This document shows positions 8,885-16,437 of a DNA stretch of 41,326 bases, piece after piece. The stretch is from NCBI RefSeq assembly GCF_003121405.1, contig NZ_QBUY01000081.1, positions 1 to 41,326 of the forward strand. Reading direction: 5' to 3'. The first letter of the stretch is position 1. Each line of letters opens with the position of its first letter. The translations under genes and the position numbers were made by a program. Source of the DNA: Paraburkholderia sp. C35 (GTDB lineage Bacteria > Pseudomonadota > Gammaproteobacteria > Burkholderiales > Burkholderiaceae). The notes under the pieces are model-generated. The model was not told the origin of the DNA. It saw nothing but the letters and a program-made list of their open reading frames with translations, and searched no databases.

Positions 8885-9858
8885 GCAAACGGCACATCAT
8901 GGTCTATTACGCGTGGAGTCGTCCTGGTGAAACAGGCGCACCGCTTCAGGTGATAGACGATCGATTCCCGACACTGTTCGAAAGCCGCAGAATGGTCTTT
9001 CCACGATTTCACGAATTTGCGGATGTGGATCAGTTCGACCAGAGTGTCGCGGGTTTTCTCGATCACATCATGAAGCGTAACTTCACCGCTTTCATCGATC
9101 TGACGGCTTCGCTGACAGGTCAAAGTGTGGTCGAAATCGAGCGCGTGACAGACGACGGAAGTATCACGTCATTAGATGCGGAACTTCTCCATGGAATCGA
9201 CACGCTGATCGTGATCAGTTTCGATTCACTGAGAACGATGCAGTCTGCGCAGCCTGAAGAGATCGAAGCGCTCCGTGCGTTCCTCGATCATCCGGACCAT
9301 GTCGCGTTTATTTGCCCGCATCATGATATCGGCGATGTCGCGGCGCTCCCGGAAAGCGAGCAGTTGACACGTCAGATAGCCGAATTCGAACATCACGGGG
9401 ATAAAACGATTCCGCCCCGGCAAAGGTTCGGCGGTTTCGCGCGCTCGCTGCTAGCCGGACTGGGCGTACCTGTCGAGAATCGCTTCGGCATGCGACCGGC
9501 AAGCGAAGCAGACGGCACGCCCGCACCGATCGAAGCCGATATGGCGCTCGATCGACTTGGCCTGCTGCAAAACGTCAGCACGTTCAATCTGCATCCGCAT
9601 CTGCCGCAACTCGAACGCCTTGGCGAAGCGTTAGACAAACTCGATGTGCTTGTGCGTCAGCGCATCGATACGCACGCTCCGCCGCATCCGTTTGCACAAC
9701 AGCACACGACTTTCGATGCACTACTGCAATCGCGCAAAGAGACGTTTGCAGGCAACTTGCTGGTGAGTGACACGACGCTCTGGAGTTCGACGGCGGGTGG
9801 TGTCGATAGTCTTCGCCAGTTCTGGACCAATGTCGTACAACGGCCGGTTCTGTCGTGA
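8881..9858 (+). CDS. Unrecognised 325-aa protein inserted in the bufferin operon
   Basis: I do not recognise this family. It has no signal peptide or membrane segment, so it is probably cytosolic. The N-terminus MSKRHIMVYYAWSRPGE is followed by alternating hydrophobic strands and helices. Around 107-152, DTLIVISFDSLRTM and FICPHHDIGD look like a Rossmann-type or class I glutamine-amidotransferase-like (ThuA-like) core; this is inference from pattern only. Histidines cluster at 147-148, 171-172, 238/240, 265/269 and 275, and cysteine occurs only at 145. The start ATG overlaps the bufB stop (ATGA), and its TGA overlaps the GTG start of the DUF2063 gene (GTGA). It is therefore translationally coupled on both sides and very likely works in precursor maturation or metal handling with them. 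Usual bufferin operons place DUF2063 directly after DUF692. Confidence 0.85.
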   Translation: MSKRHIMVYYAWSRPGETGAPLQVIDDRFPTLFESRRMVFPRFHEFADVDQFDQSVAGFLDHIMKRNFTAFIDLTASLTGQSVVEIERVTDDGSITSLDAELLHGIDTLIVISFDSLRTMQSAQPEEIEALRAFLDHPDHVAFICPHHDIGDVAALPESEQLTRQIAEFEHHGDKTIPPRQRFGGFARSLLAGLGVPVENRFGMRPASEADGTPAPIEADMALDRLGLLQNVSTFNLHPHLPQLERLGEALDKLDVLVRQRIDTHAPPHPFAQQHTTFDALLQSRKETFAGNLLVSDTTLWSSTAGGVDSLRQFWTNVVQRPVLS

Positions 9859-10679
9859 GCCCGTATTCGCACTCGCTATCCGAACGGCAACGGTGCTTCG
9901 CGTCGGCGTTACTGGACCCGACCAGGCCTGTGCCATCCGGCCTGATCGGCCCCGACCAGCGAACCGACGACAAGCGCTTCAATGTGTACCGCAACAACGT
10001 CGTCGCGGGACTGGTCAACACCTTGCAGGCTGCATTTCCTGCGGTGCATCGCATAGTCGGCGAAGAGTTCTTTGCAGCAATGGCTCGCATCTACGTCGCA
10101 CTCGAACCGCCGAAGTCGCCCGTCATGCTCGACTATGGCAAAACGTTTCCCGATTTCATCGAGCGGTTCGAGCCTGCGCGCAGCGTGCCCTATCTGCGCG
10201 ACGTCGCACGACTCGAGCGGGCGTGGGCCGAGGCCTATCACGCCGATGAAGCATCGCCCGTCAGTCACGCTCTGCTTGTGGACATGGCCTCCCATCATCT
10301 TCCGCATTTGCGGCTCACGCTGCATCCGTCTGCGCGTGTCGTTCAGTCCTGTTTCCCCATCGTGCAGATATGGCAGATGAACATCGACGGAGGCCCGCCA
10401 ATGGGGATCGACATCGCAGCAGGCGGCGAAGATGCGCTCGTGCTTCGTGCGCATGCCGAGGTCGAGGTTCGCACATTGCCCGTCGGAGCGGCAGCGTTCA
10501 TCCGTGGCCTTGCAGTCGGCAACTCGATGGAAGGCGCAACTACACTCGCACTCGCCGTGCATGCCGCGTTCGATCTGGCCGGTGCATTGCGCGATCTGTT
10601 CTCGATCGGTGCGATTGTCGGCTTGAAAACGAGGGCTGCAGATTCCGCTCACTTGCGAGGTATCGATGAGTCAGCTTGA
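9855..10679 (+). CDS. bufC1: DUF2063 family RiPP maturation partner (BufC1-like)
   Basis: A 274-aa protein whose N-terminal domain (about 10-100) carries the DUF2063 signature RFNVYRNNVVAGLVNTLQAA, then FPAVHRIVGEEFF. This domain was once annotated as putative DNA-binding and is now known as the partner of DUF692 enzymes in bufferin and methanobactin-like pathways. The C-terminal part (about 150-260) is a second globular domain that probably recognises the precursor. It starts with GTG at 9855, overlapping the TGA of the preceding gene by 4 nt. Its own end overlaps the DoxX start by 14 nt. It probably forms a complex with the MNIO enzyme to modify the DUF2282 precursor. Confidence 0.9.
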   Translation: MSPYSHSLSERQRCFASALLDPTRPVPSGLIGPDQRTDDKRFNVYRNNVVAGLVNTLQAAFPAVHRIVGEEFFAAMARIYVALEPPKSPVMLDYGKTFPDFIERFEPARSVPYLRDVARLERAWAEAYHADEASPVSHALLVDMASHHLPHLRLTLHPSARVVQSCFPIVQIWQMNIDGGPPMGIDIAAGGEDALVLRAHAEVEVRTLPVGAAAFIRGLAVGNSMEGATTLALAVHAAFDLAGALRDLFSIGAIVGLKTRAADSAHLRGIDESA

Positions 10680-11178
10680 AGCCACCGCAAAAGGACACTT
10701 CGCGCCGATGGTGTGCAAGGCCGCTGAACTGATCAGGAAGTTCGGCTGGCTCGTTGCGCCACCCTTGCTGCGAATAGCGCTAGCCTTGCCGTTCTTTCGC
10801 TCGGGTCTCACGCGATGGGATGGCGTGCTCTCTATCTCGCCCGCTACGCTTTATCTGTTCGAAAACCAGTTCAAGCTGCACATCTTCGGCAGTGCCTATG
10901 CGTTCCCCGCGCCCGATGTCGTCGCGCTTGTCGTTGCGATGGCCGAAATCACACTCCCTGTTCTACTCGTACTGGGACTCGCAACCCGCTTTGTGGCGCT
11001 CGCGCTGCTGGTGATGACGTGCGTCATCCAGCTTGTGTTTCCGGACGGCTGGGCGAATTTTCATCTGTATTGGGCTTCGCTCGCCGTTGGCATCATGGCG
11101 CTCGGACCTGGCCCGCTATCGCTTGACCATTTGATAGTACATAGCATGCACGCACGAAACGGCACAACTTCACCGTAG
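10666..11178 (+). CDS. bufD1: DoxX family membrane protein (BufD1-like)
   Basis: A 170-aa inner-membrane protein with four predicted helices: about 28-47 (WLVAPPLLRIALALPFF), 81-100 (VVALVVAMAEITLPVLLVLG), 104-123 and 130-146. The pattern RSGLTRWDG followed by LFENQF fits the DoxX/DUF417-like family. DoxX proteins commonly end bufferin operons and may supply electrons or quinone-linked redox activity; their exact role is unknown. It overlaps the DUF2063 gene by 14 nt and is last in the operon. A hairpin follows its stop. Confidence 0.88.
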   Translation: MSQLEATAKGHFAPMVCKAAELIRKFGWLVAPPLLRIALALPFFRSGLTRWDGVLSISPATLYLFENQFKLHIFGSAYAFPAPDVVALVVAMAEITLPVLLVLGLATRFVALALLVMTCVIQLVFPDGWANFHLYWASLAVGIMALGPGPLSLDHLIVHSMHARNGTTSP

Positions 11179-11206
11179 TGCGCGCATTTTCAGCGCGACG
11201 CGCACT
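11177..11206 (+). terminator. Possible terminator after bufferin operon
   Basis: AGTGCGCG (11177-11184) and CGCGCACT (11199-11206) form a perfect 8-bp stem with a 14-base loop, beginning at the last bases of the DoxX gene. It lies between this operon and the convergent AraC gene. There is no T-run, so termination strength is doubtful. Confidence 0.35.
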
Positions 11207-11218
11207 CATCTGGCAAGC

Positions 11219-12157
11219 TCACAGCGGTTCTTTCGAACCACCTCGGCGGCGCCCATGCTCGCGCGCAAATGCTGCCGGCGTGCGCCCCGTATGACGATGA
11301 AAGCGGCGCGTGAAATGACTCTGATCCGAGAAGCCCGTCATGAGAGCAATTTCCGCTAGCGCAATGCTGGTTTCGATCAGCAAGGTCTGCGCGCGGCGAA
11401 TGCGGCACTGCTCGACGAAACTGATCGCCGTCATCCCCGTGCTGCGCTTGAAGAGTCTTGTGAAATGGAATCGGCCCACATTGACGATGCACGCAAGTTC
11501 GTCGAGTCCGATCGACCGGTCGAGATTGTCTTCGATGTATTCGGTAATCTGCGCAACTTCTCTTTTGCTCAACGCGGATCGTTCCTGTGGAATCACCGGT
11601 TCGAATGCGTTGTAGCTTCGGATCAGATGCGCCGCGAGCGCGACGGACATGTGATCGACTATCAGCGTTTGCGTGGGATGAGGCTTGCGTTCGAGTTCTC
11701 CCATGAGAACCTGGGCGATATGTTCGATGACAGGATCGCGCGTCTCGAACACATTTCTGATCTCGATCTGCGTCGTACCGTGTCGTCCGATCTGCTCACC
11801 GGCAGAGGCAATCAGTGCAGTGGGAATACGCAGCCGCGCAGTCGCGGAAGCATTGCCCTCCCAGAGCGAATCGTATCCCGCAGGCATGAGCATCGAAACG
11901 CCAGATGAAATGAGACTTTCGTGAACTTGCCCGTCGCGCCCCTGAACGAGACGTGCACTGCCCGAAGGGCAATAACAGATTAGATGATGATCGAGAGCGG
12001 GATACCGCTCGGATATATCGTGAAGGGGAGCGTACATGTCCACTGTCACACCCGACCACACCCGCTCGCGAGTCGTCGCAGTGGGACGATGCGACAGGAC
12101 ATGAACGATCTGATCGATCGTGACGGGGTTATCTGCGCTCTGGTGGATCGTTGACAT
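11219..12157 (-). CDS. AraC family transcriptional regulator, paralogue 1
   Basis: A 312-aa regulator. The N-terminal half is a sensor domain with the blocks LDHHLICYCPSGSARLVQ and MLMPAGYDSLWEG. The C-terminal about 100 residues hold the double helix-turn-helix (ITEYIEDNLDRSIGLDELAC, GRFHFTRLFKRSTGMTAI, GFSDQSHFTRRFHRHTGRTP) of AraC/XylS proteins. A close paralogue at 13857-14807 shares the same blocks throughout. Start at ATG 12157; only a weak purine-rich site precedes it. It diverges from the Lpd-like flavoprotein gene across about 300 bp, so it may control that gene. It could instead act on the convergent bufferin operon, though that is less expected from the layout. Confidence 0.9.
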   Translation of the reverse strand: MSTIHQSADNPVTIDQIVHVLSHRPTATTRERVWSGVTVDMYAPLHDISERYPALDHHLICYCPSGSARLVQGRDGQVHESLISSGVSMLMPAGYDSLWEGNASATARLRIPTALIASAGEQIGRHGTTQIEIRNVFETRDPVIEHIAQVLMGELERKPHPTQTLIVDHMSVALAAHLIRSYNAFEPVIPQERSALSKREVAQITEYIEDNLDRSIGLDELACIVNVGRFHFTRLFKRSTGMTAISFVEQCRIRRAQTLLIETSIALAEIALMTGFSDQSHFTRRFHRHTGRTPAAFAREHGRRRGGSKEPL

Positions 12158-12459
12158 GTCACAGTGCCCGTTAGCCCGCTGTTACTGCAAATCCGTTACT
12201 TCTAATCCAGCTCGACAAAAATGCTATCACGCCAATATTCCAGCGACGTGAAGCCCTTGAATGAAGTATCGGAACGTCGATAAGCAGATGTTTCCCGTCA
12301 AGTATCGACCAAAGTCAGCACAAGTGTTCAATCCCGTCTTTGCAGCGCCTGATAGCCTGAAAACACCTCTCTATGTCGAAGTCATGCAGCAGCGGTCAGG
12401 TCACGATTCTTCTCTCCATTCACGCATCTTCTCTGCTGTGATTCAAAGGCGCAAAGTTG
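12158..12459. other. Intergenic region between AraC paralogue 1 and Lpd-like gene
   Basis: About 300 bp of lower GC content separates the two divergent starts and should hold both promoters. A short open frame (12261-12509, +) crosses it, but it overlaps the flavoprotein start and shows no family resemblance, so I do not call it a gene. No strong palindrome is visible. Confidence 0.5.
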
Positions 12460-13860
12460 ATGGACCATTTCGATGTGGTAGTCATCGGATGCGGCGCGGG
12501 CGGCTATAACGCTGCAATTCGCGCGAGCCAGCTCGGCTTGTCCGTTGCCTGTGTTGAACGGGCATCGTGCGTTGGCGGAATGGGCATCCGGACTGGCTGC
12601 ATTCCTTCGCGTGTGCTGTTACGCAGTTCCGACCTATACGATCGGATCCGCAAGGGAAACTACAACGCGCTAGGCATTCAGTGTGCAACCACGCTCGATC
12701 TCGCGCAGATGATGGCCCACAAGAACGCAATCGTCGAAACGATGTCGAAGCGCGTTCACACGCTATTACGAAAGCACGACATCACACTCCTCCACGGGCA
12801 TGCTGCACTGGCCACTCATGGACGAGTCGAAATCCGGCATACGAAGGGCGCAAGGCGAATCTTGCGCGGCACCTCCATCGTCATCGCAACGGGTTCCGAG
12901 CCGATTCCCCTACCGTTTGCTGCTTTCGATCACGTGCAGATCCTCGATTCAGCCGACGCGTTATCGCTCGACCGGGTGCCTGCGCATCTCGCCATTATCG
13001 GTGCGGGTGCTGTCGGCGTCGAACTCGGTTCGATCTGGCGTCGCCTCGGTTCACGCGTGACGCTGATTGAACAGCACGACCGGATATGCAACTGGTACGA
13101 CCGCGATGTGACGGCCGCCCTCGAACGCTCGCTAAAACGACAAGGCATAGCGATCAGATTGCGCAGCGAGGTAGTCGCGATCGACAGGCACGCCGGTGGT
13201 GTGTCGATACAGTTACGCACCGCGACATCCCGCGCAATCACGACGGTCGATGCAGAAGCCGTGCTGGTCGCCATCGGCCGGCGGCCATCGACGAACAGCC
13301 TCGACCTCGCGGGCAGCGGTCTGCAGGCCGACTCGCAAGGCGCGTTGCTGCAGCGGGCGTCCACTGGAAAAGGTCCGGCAATATGGGCGGTCGGCGACGC
13401 CGCAACGGGTCCCATGCTGATGTCGAAAGCGGAAGATGAAGCGATAGCCTGCGCCGAGCGGATCGCAGGCTTGCCAGGCTTCGTCGATTATTCGCTGATT
13501 CCTCAAGTCCTCTACACCACGCCAGAAGTCGCGATGATCGGCAAGACAGAGGACGAATTCGTGCGCGCGGGATTACCGTGCAAGGTGGGCTTCCATCCAC
13601 TCGCGCCTAACGCCCGTGCCGCAATGGATGGCATCGCTGAAGGCTTCGTGAAGCTGGTGGTCGATGCCCGCACGAATCGCATCGCGGGTGCGCATCTCAT
13701 CGGTCCGGGCGCAGCCGATCTGATTTCACAAGTGGCGATTGCGATGGAAGCATCCATGCTTTGCGACGATTTTGCGCATATCTGCCACCCGTTTCCCGCG
13801 TGGTCGGAGGCGCTGCGCCAGGCCGCAATGGCAGCCGGCGGGTGGGCAACACATATCTAA
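12460..13860 (+). CDS. Dihydrolipoamide dehydrogenase-like flavoprotein lacking one redox cysteine
   Basis: A 466-aa class I pyridine nucleotide-disulfide oxidoreductase fold. FAD-binding GCGAGGYNAAIRA lies at 10-22, NAD(P)-binding IIGAGAVGVELGSIWRRLGS at about 180-200, and the second FAD contact WAVGDAATGPMLMSKAEDE at about 311-330. The C-terminal dimerisation domain ends in HPFPAWSEAL (443-452). The canonical redox motif GGTCLNVGCIPSK reads GGMGIRTGCIPSR (39-51): the first cysteine is Gly42 and only Cys47 remains. A reducible disulfide therefore cannot form here, and ordinary lipoamide dehydrogenase activity is unlikely. It may be an oxidase, a quinone or thiol reductase using one cysteine, or a sensor. 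It is flanked by two paralogous AraC regulators. Its TAA overlaps the convergent regulator's stop codon. Start ATG 12460, directly after an in-frame TTG. Confidence 0.9.
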   Translation: MDHFDVVVIGCGAGGYNAAIRASQLGLSVACVERASCVGGMGIRTGCIPSRVLLRSSDLYDRIRKGNYNALGIQCATTLDLAQMMAHKNAIVETMSKRVHTLLRKHDITLLHGHAALATHGRVEIRHTKGARRILRGTSIVIATGSEPIPLPFAAFDHVQILDSADALSLDRVPAHLAIIGAGAVGVELGSIWRRLGSRVTLIEQHDRICNWYDRDVTAALERSLKRQGIAIRLRSEVVAIDRHAGGVSIQLRTATSRAITTVDAEAVLVAIGRRPSTNSLDLAGSGLQADSQGALLQRASTGKGPAIWAVGDAATGPMLMSKAEDEAIACAERIAGLPGFVDYSLIPQVLYTTPEVAMIGKTEDEFVRAGLPCKVGFHPLAPNARAAMDGIAEGFVKLVVDARTNRIAGAHLIGPGAADLISQVAIAMEASMLCDDFAHICHPFPAWSEALRQAAMAAGGWATHI

Positions 13861-14807
13861 GGTGTCATGCCGTCGTGGCGCGCGGAACGTCTGCGCCCCC
13901 GCTCGCGCGCGAACACGGCGGGCGTACAGCCCACATGCCGATGAAACCGCCGTGTGAAATGGCTTTGATCGACAAAGCCCACCATCAGCGCAATCTGCGA
14001 CAGCGGCAGATCGGTATCGGTAATCAGCGCCTGCGCACGGCGTATGCGGCATTGCTCGACAAAGCCGATGGCCGTACCACCCGTGCTGCGCTTGAACAGA
14101 CGGCTGAAATGAAAGCGGCTCACATGCACGATTGAAGCGAGATCTTCGAGGCTGATCGTGCGATCGAGATTGTCTTCGATAAACTCAGTCAGGCGCGCAA
14201 TCTCCAGCCCACTGAGCAAACCTTCTGCGGCACACTCGACGGGTTCGTGTTCGTTATAGCTGCGCAGCAGATGTGCGACCAGAGCCGTCGAAATCGAATC
14301 GACGATCAATGTCTGGACGGGATGCACCTGCCGGTCGAGTTCGACGAGCAGCATCTGCGCGAAGCGTTCGATCACGGTGTCGCGCATCAGAAACACGTTA
14401 CGGATTTCCACTTCGGCCTTGCGGCGCCCCAACTGCTCCGCGGCTGCATCCACGAGTGCCGTCGGCACTCGCAGACGCGCGGACATCCCCGAATCGCCTT
14501 CCCAGGTGGAGTCGTAGCCGGCGGGCATGATATAGCTCGCACCCGCCGTGATGATGGTCTTGTGCGTGGCGCCCGCGCGCGTCTGTATGAGTTTTGCCGT
14601 CCCCGAAGGGCAATAGCCGATCAGGTGATGATCGAGACCGGCATAGGTTTCGGCGCAATTGAAATACGGACGATGCAGATCGACTGTCACACCCTTCCAG
14701 CCGCGCCCACGCGTGGTGGCAATGGGTTGTTGAGGGCGCGCGCTCAGGATCTCGTCGATTGAAATCAGTTTCGCACGGCTGAGCGACGACATGAGGTTCT
14801 GAAGCAT
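13857..14807 (-). CDS. AraC family transcriptional regulator, paralogue 2
   Basis: About 316 aa, closely similar to the regulator at 11219-12157 over the full length: LDHHLIGYCPSGTAKLIQ, YIMPAGYDSTWEG, FIEDNLDRTISLEDLASIV, SRFHFSRLFKRSTGGTAIGF and GFVDQSHFTRRFHRHVG. The sensor half thus probably recognises a related effector, and the DNA-binding half a similar site. I chose ATG 14807, which has GGATCG upstream; ATG 14792 and a longer form from 14861 are possible. Its stop codon (13857-13859) overlaps the stop of the convergent flavoprotein gene, so the two regulators enclose that gene on both sides. Confidence 0.88.
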   Translation of the reverse strand: MLQNLMSSLSRAKLISIDEILSARPQQPIATTRGRGWKGVTVDLHRPYFNCAETYAGLDHHLIGYCPSGTAKLIQTRAGATHKTIITAGASYIMPAGYDSTWEGDSGMSARLRVPTALVDAAAEQLGRRKAEVEIRNVFLMRDTVIERFAQMLLVELDRQVHPVQTLIVDSISTALVAHLLRSYNEHEPVECAAEGLLSGLEIARLTEFIEDNLDRTISLEDLASIVHVSRFHFSRLFKRSTGGTAIGFVEQCRIRRAQALITDTDLPLSQIALMVGFVDQSHFTRRFHRHVGCTPAVFARERGRRRSARHDGMTP

Positions 14808-14937
14808 GGCACGATCCGCGAGCAATGAGCGGCCAACGCAGGAGATGGCCGCAAAACACAATCCGTGGCAGCGTCTTTCATTGTGTCACAAGTCACGAAG
14901 CGCGGAAAACCAGCGGCGCGCGGAGTTGTTTTGTGAA

Positions 14938-16437
14938 TCAGCGCGGCTTTAGCTCGACAGGCGGCTCGGCGCGATACCCGCCGCCGAGCGCCTTCACCAG
15001 CGCGATGTCCTGACTCAAACGCTGTCCGTCCAGCTCCAGCAACGCAAGCTGTTCGGCGATCACCGGCTGGCGCGCTTCCATGGCCGTCAGCCTGTCGGCG
15101 AGTCCTCGCTGATAGTGAGCCTCGGCGCTGTCGCGTGCAAACGCGACAGACGCCACCCGCTGTGTTTGCAACTGCGCCGCCGTATTCAGCGACTGCAACC
15201 GGTTACCCGTTTGCGCGACATCGCGCACGGCGTCGAGCACCGCCTGGTTGTATTGCTCGATCAGTATGTCGCTCGCCTTGCGCGTACCGCTCAGATTCGC
15301 GTTCAGGCGACCGCCGTCGAATATCGGCAGATACAGGCCAGGAATCAGATTGAACTGCTGGCTGCCGCGCGTGAACAGATCCGCCAGATGAAGCGCATCG
15401 AGTCCGAAAAACGCCTTGATATCGAGGCTCGGATAAAACGCCGCTTTGGCGGCATCCACCCGATCAAACGATACCTGCACGTACCAGCGCATCGCCTGCA
15501 AGTCGGGTCGGCGCGCCAGCAATTCGTACGACAGCGTGGACGGCAACGCGGTGTGCAAAGCGGGCATCGAAACAGGTTGGATCGTCGGCAGATCGTCGAC
15601 ACCGGCACCGATCAGCGCACGCAGCGATTCACGCAATTGCACGACCTGCGCGCGTGCGTTGACCAGCCGCTGCTGCAAGCCCAGCGCCAGCGCTCGCGAG
15701 TCTTCGATTGCCGTGTGCGACTCCAGTCCGCGCGCAGCACGCGCCTCATGTGCGCCGAGCGAGAACTGCGCAATCTGCTCCCATTGTTCGAGCAGCCCGA
15801 TCAACTGATAGTCGGTCTGAATGCCGTAATAAAGCTGCGCGACATCCGTTGAAATTTCCAGTTCGACCGCCGATGTTTCCGCCAGCCGCGCATTCTGCAC
15901 ACCCAGCGACGCCGCCACCTCCGCGCGCTGCTTGCCCCAGATGTCCAGGTTCAGGCTCGCGCCAAACCCGACGATGCCCTCGGTGTACCACGGGCCGGTA
16001 AAGCCCAACGCCGGTTCATTCAGCGCATAGGGGCCGAGGAACCCATGCGACGACGTATGCTGCTCGTTGATCAAGCCCAGCGCGACCACTTGCAGATTGG
16101 AACCGGCCTGGACGAGTTCGACCTCCGACTTCGCCTGCGACACGCGCGTGCGCGCAATCACCATGGTGGGCGAACTGGCGAGCGCGCGGGTGATCAGTGC
16201 ATCGAGTTGCGCGTCGCCGTAGGCAGTCCACCAGTTCGCCGAGGGCCAGCCGTCGCGCGCGAGATGAATGTCGTCGGCAAGCCGGATGTCGTTGGGCGCA
16301 ATCGTTGTATAGGGAGCGCTGTCGTGATGGATCAGCGCACAACCTGCCAGCAGGTAGATCAGCACGGAGACGATACCCTTCGTCCACATACGATTGCGCC
16401 GCAAAAGCGGCGGCCGCGATTGGAGACGTTCAGTCAT
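14938..16437 (-). CDS. mdtP: RND/NodT-type outer membrane efflux lipoprotein (MdtP-like)
   Basis: A 499-aa TolC-like outer membrane factor. The N-terminus has a basic stretch, then VLIYLLAGC, a lipobox whose cysteine should be lipidated. The typical NodT start follows (GWPSANWWTAYGDAQLDALI), then two OEP repeats of long helices with beta strands (for example LSYELLARRPDLQAMRWYVQ, AAFYPSLDIKAFFGLD, LYLPIFDGGRL). It completes a tripartite pump by forming the outer-membrane channel. ATG 16437 overlaps the upstream FUSC gene by 8 nt; ATG 16389 would give a shorter signal sequence and is an alternative start. The order YtcA, HlyD, FUSC, outer-membrane factor matches E. coli ytcA-mdtNOP, hence the symbol, by homology of arrangement. 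Confidence 0.92.
   Translation of the reverse strand: MTERLQSRPPLLRRNRMWTKGIVSVLIYLLAGCALIHHDSAPYTTIAPNDIRLADDIHLARDGWPSANWWTAYGDAQLDALITRALASSPTMVIARTRVSQAKSEVELVQAGSNLQVVALGLINEQHTSSHGFLGPYALNEPALGFTGPWYTEGIVGFGASLNLDIWGKQRAEVAASLGVQNARLAETSAVELEISTDVAQLYYGIQTDYQLIGLLEQWEQIAQFSLGAHEARAARGLESHTAIEDSRALALGLQQRLVNARAQVVQLRESLRALIGAGVDDLPTIQPVSMPALHTALPSTLSYELLARRPDLQAMRWYVQVSFDRVDAAKAAFYPSLDIKAFFGLDALHLADLFTRGSQQFNLIPGLYLPIFDGGRLNANLSGTRKASDILIEQYNQAVLDAVRDVAQTGNRLQSLNTAAQLQTQRVASVAFARDSAEAHYQRGLADRLTAMEARQPVIAEQLALLELDGQRLSQDIALVKALGGGYRAEPPVELKPR

Noticed and set aside
12261..12509. Small plus-strand open frame before the flavoprotein
   Set aside because: Overlaps the flavoprotein start in another frame and has no clear ribosome site or homology pattern.
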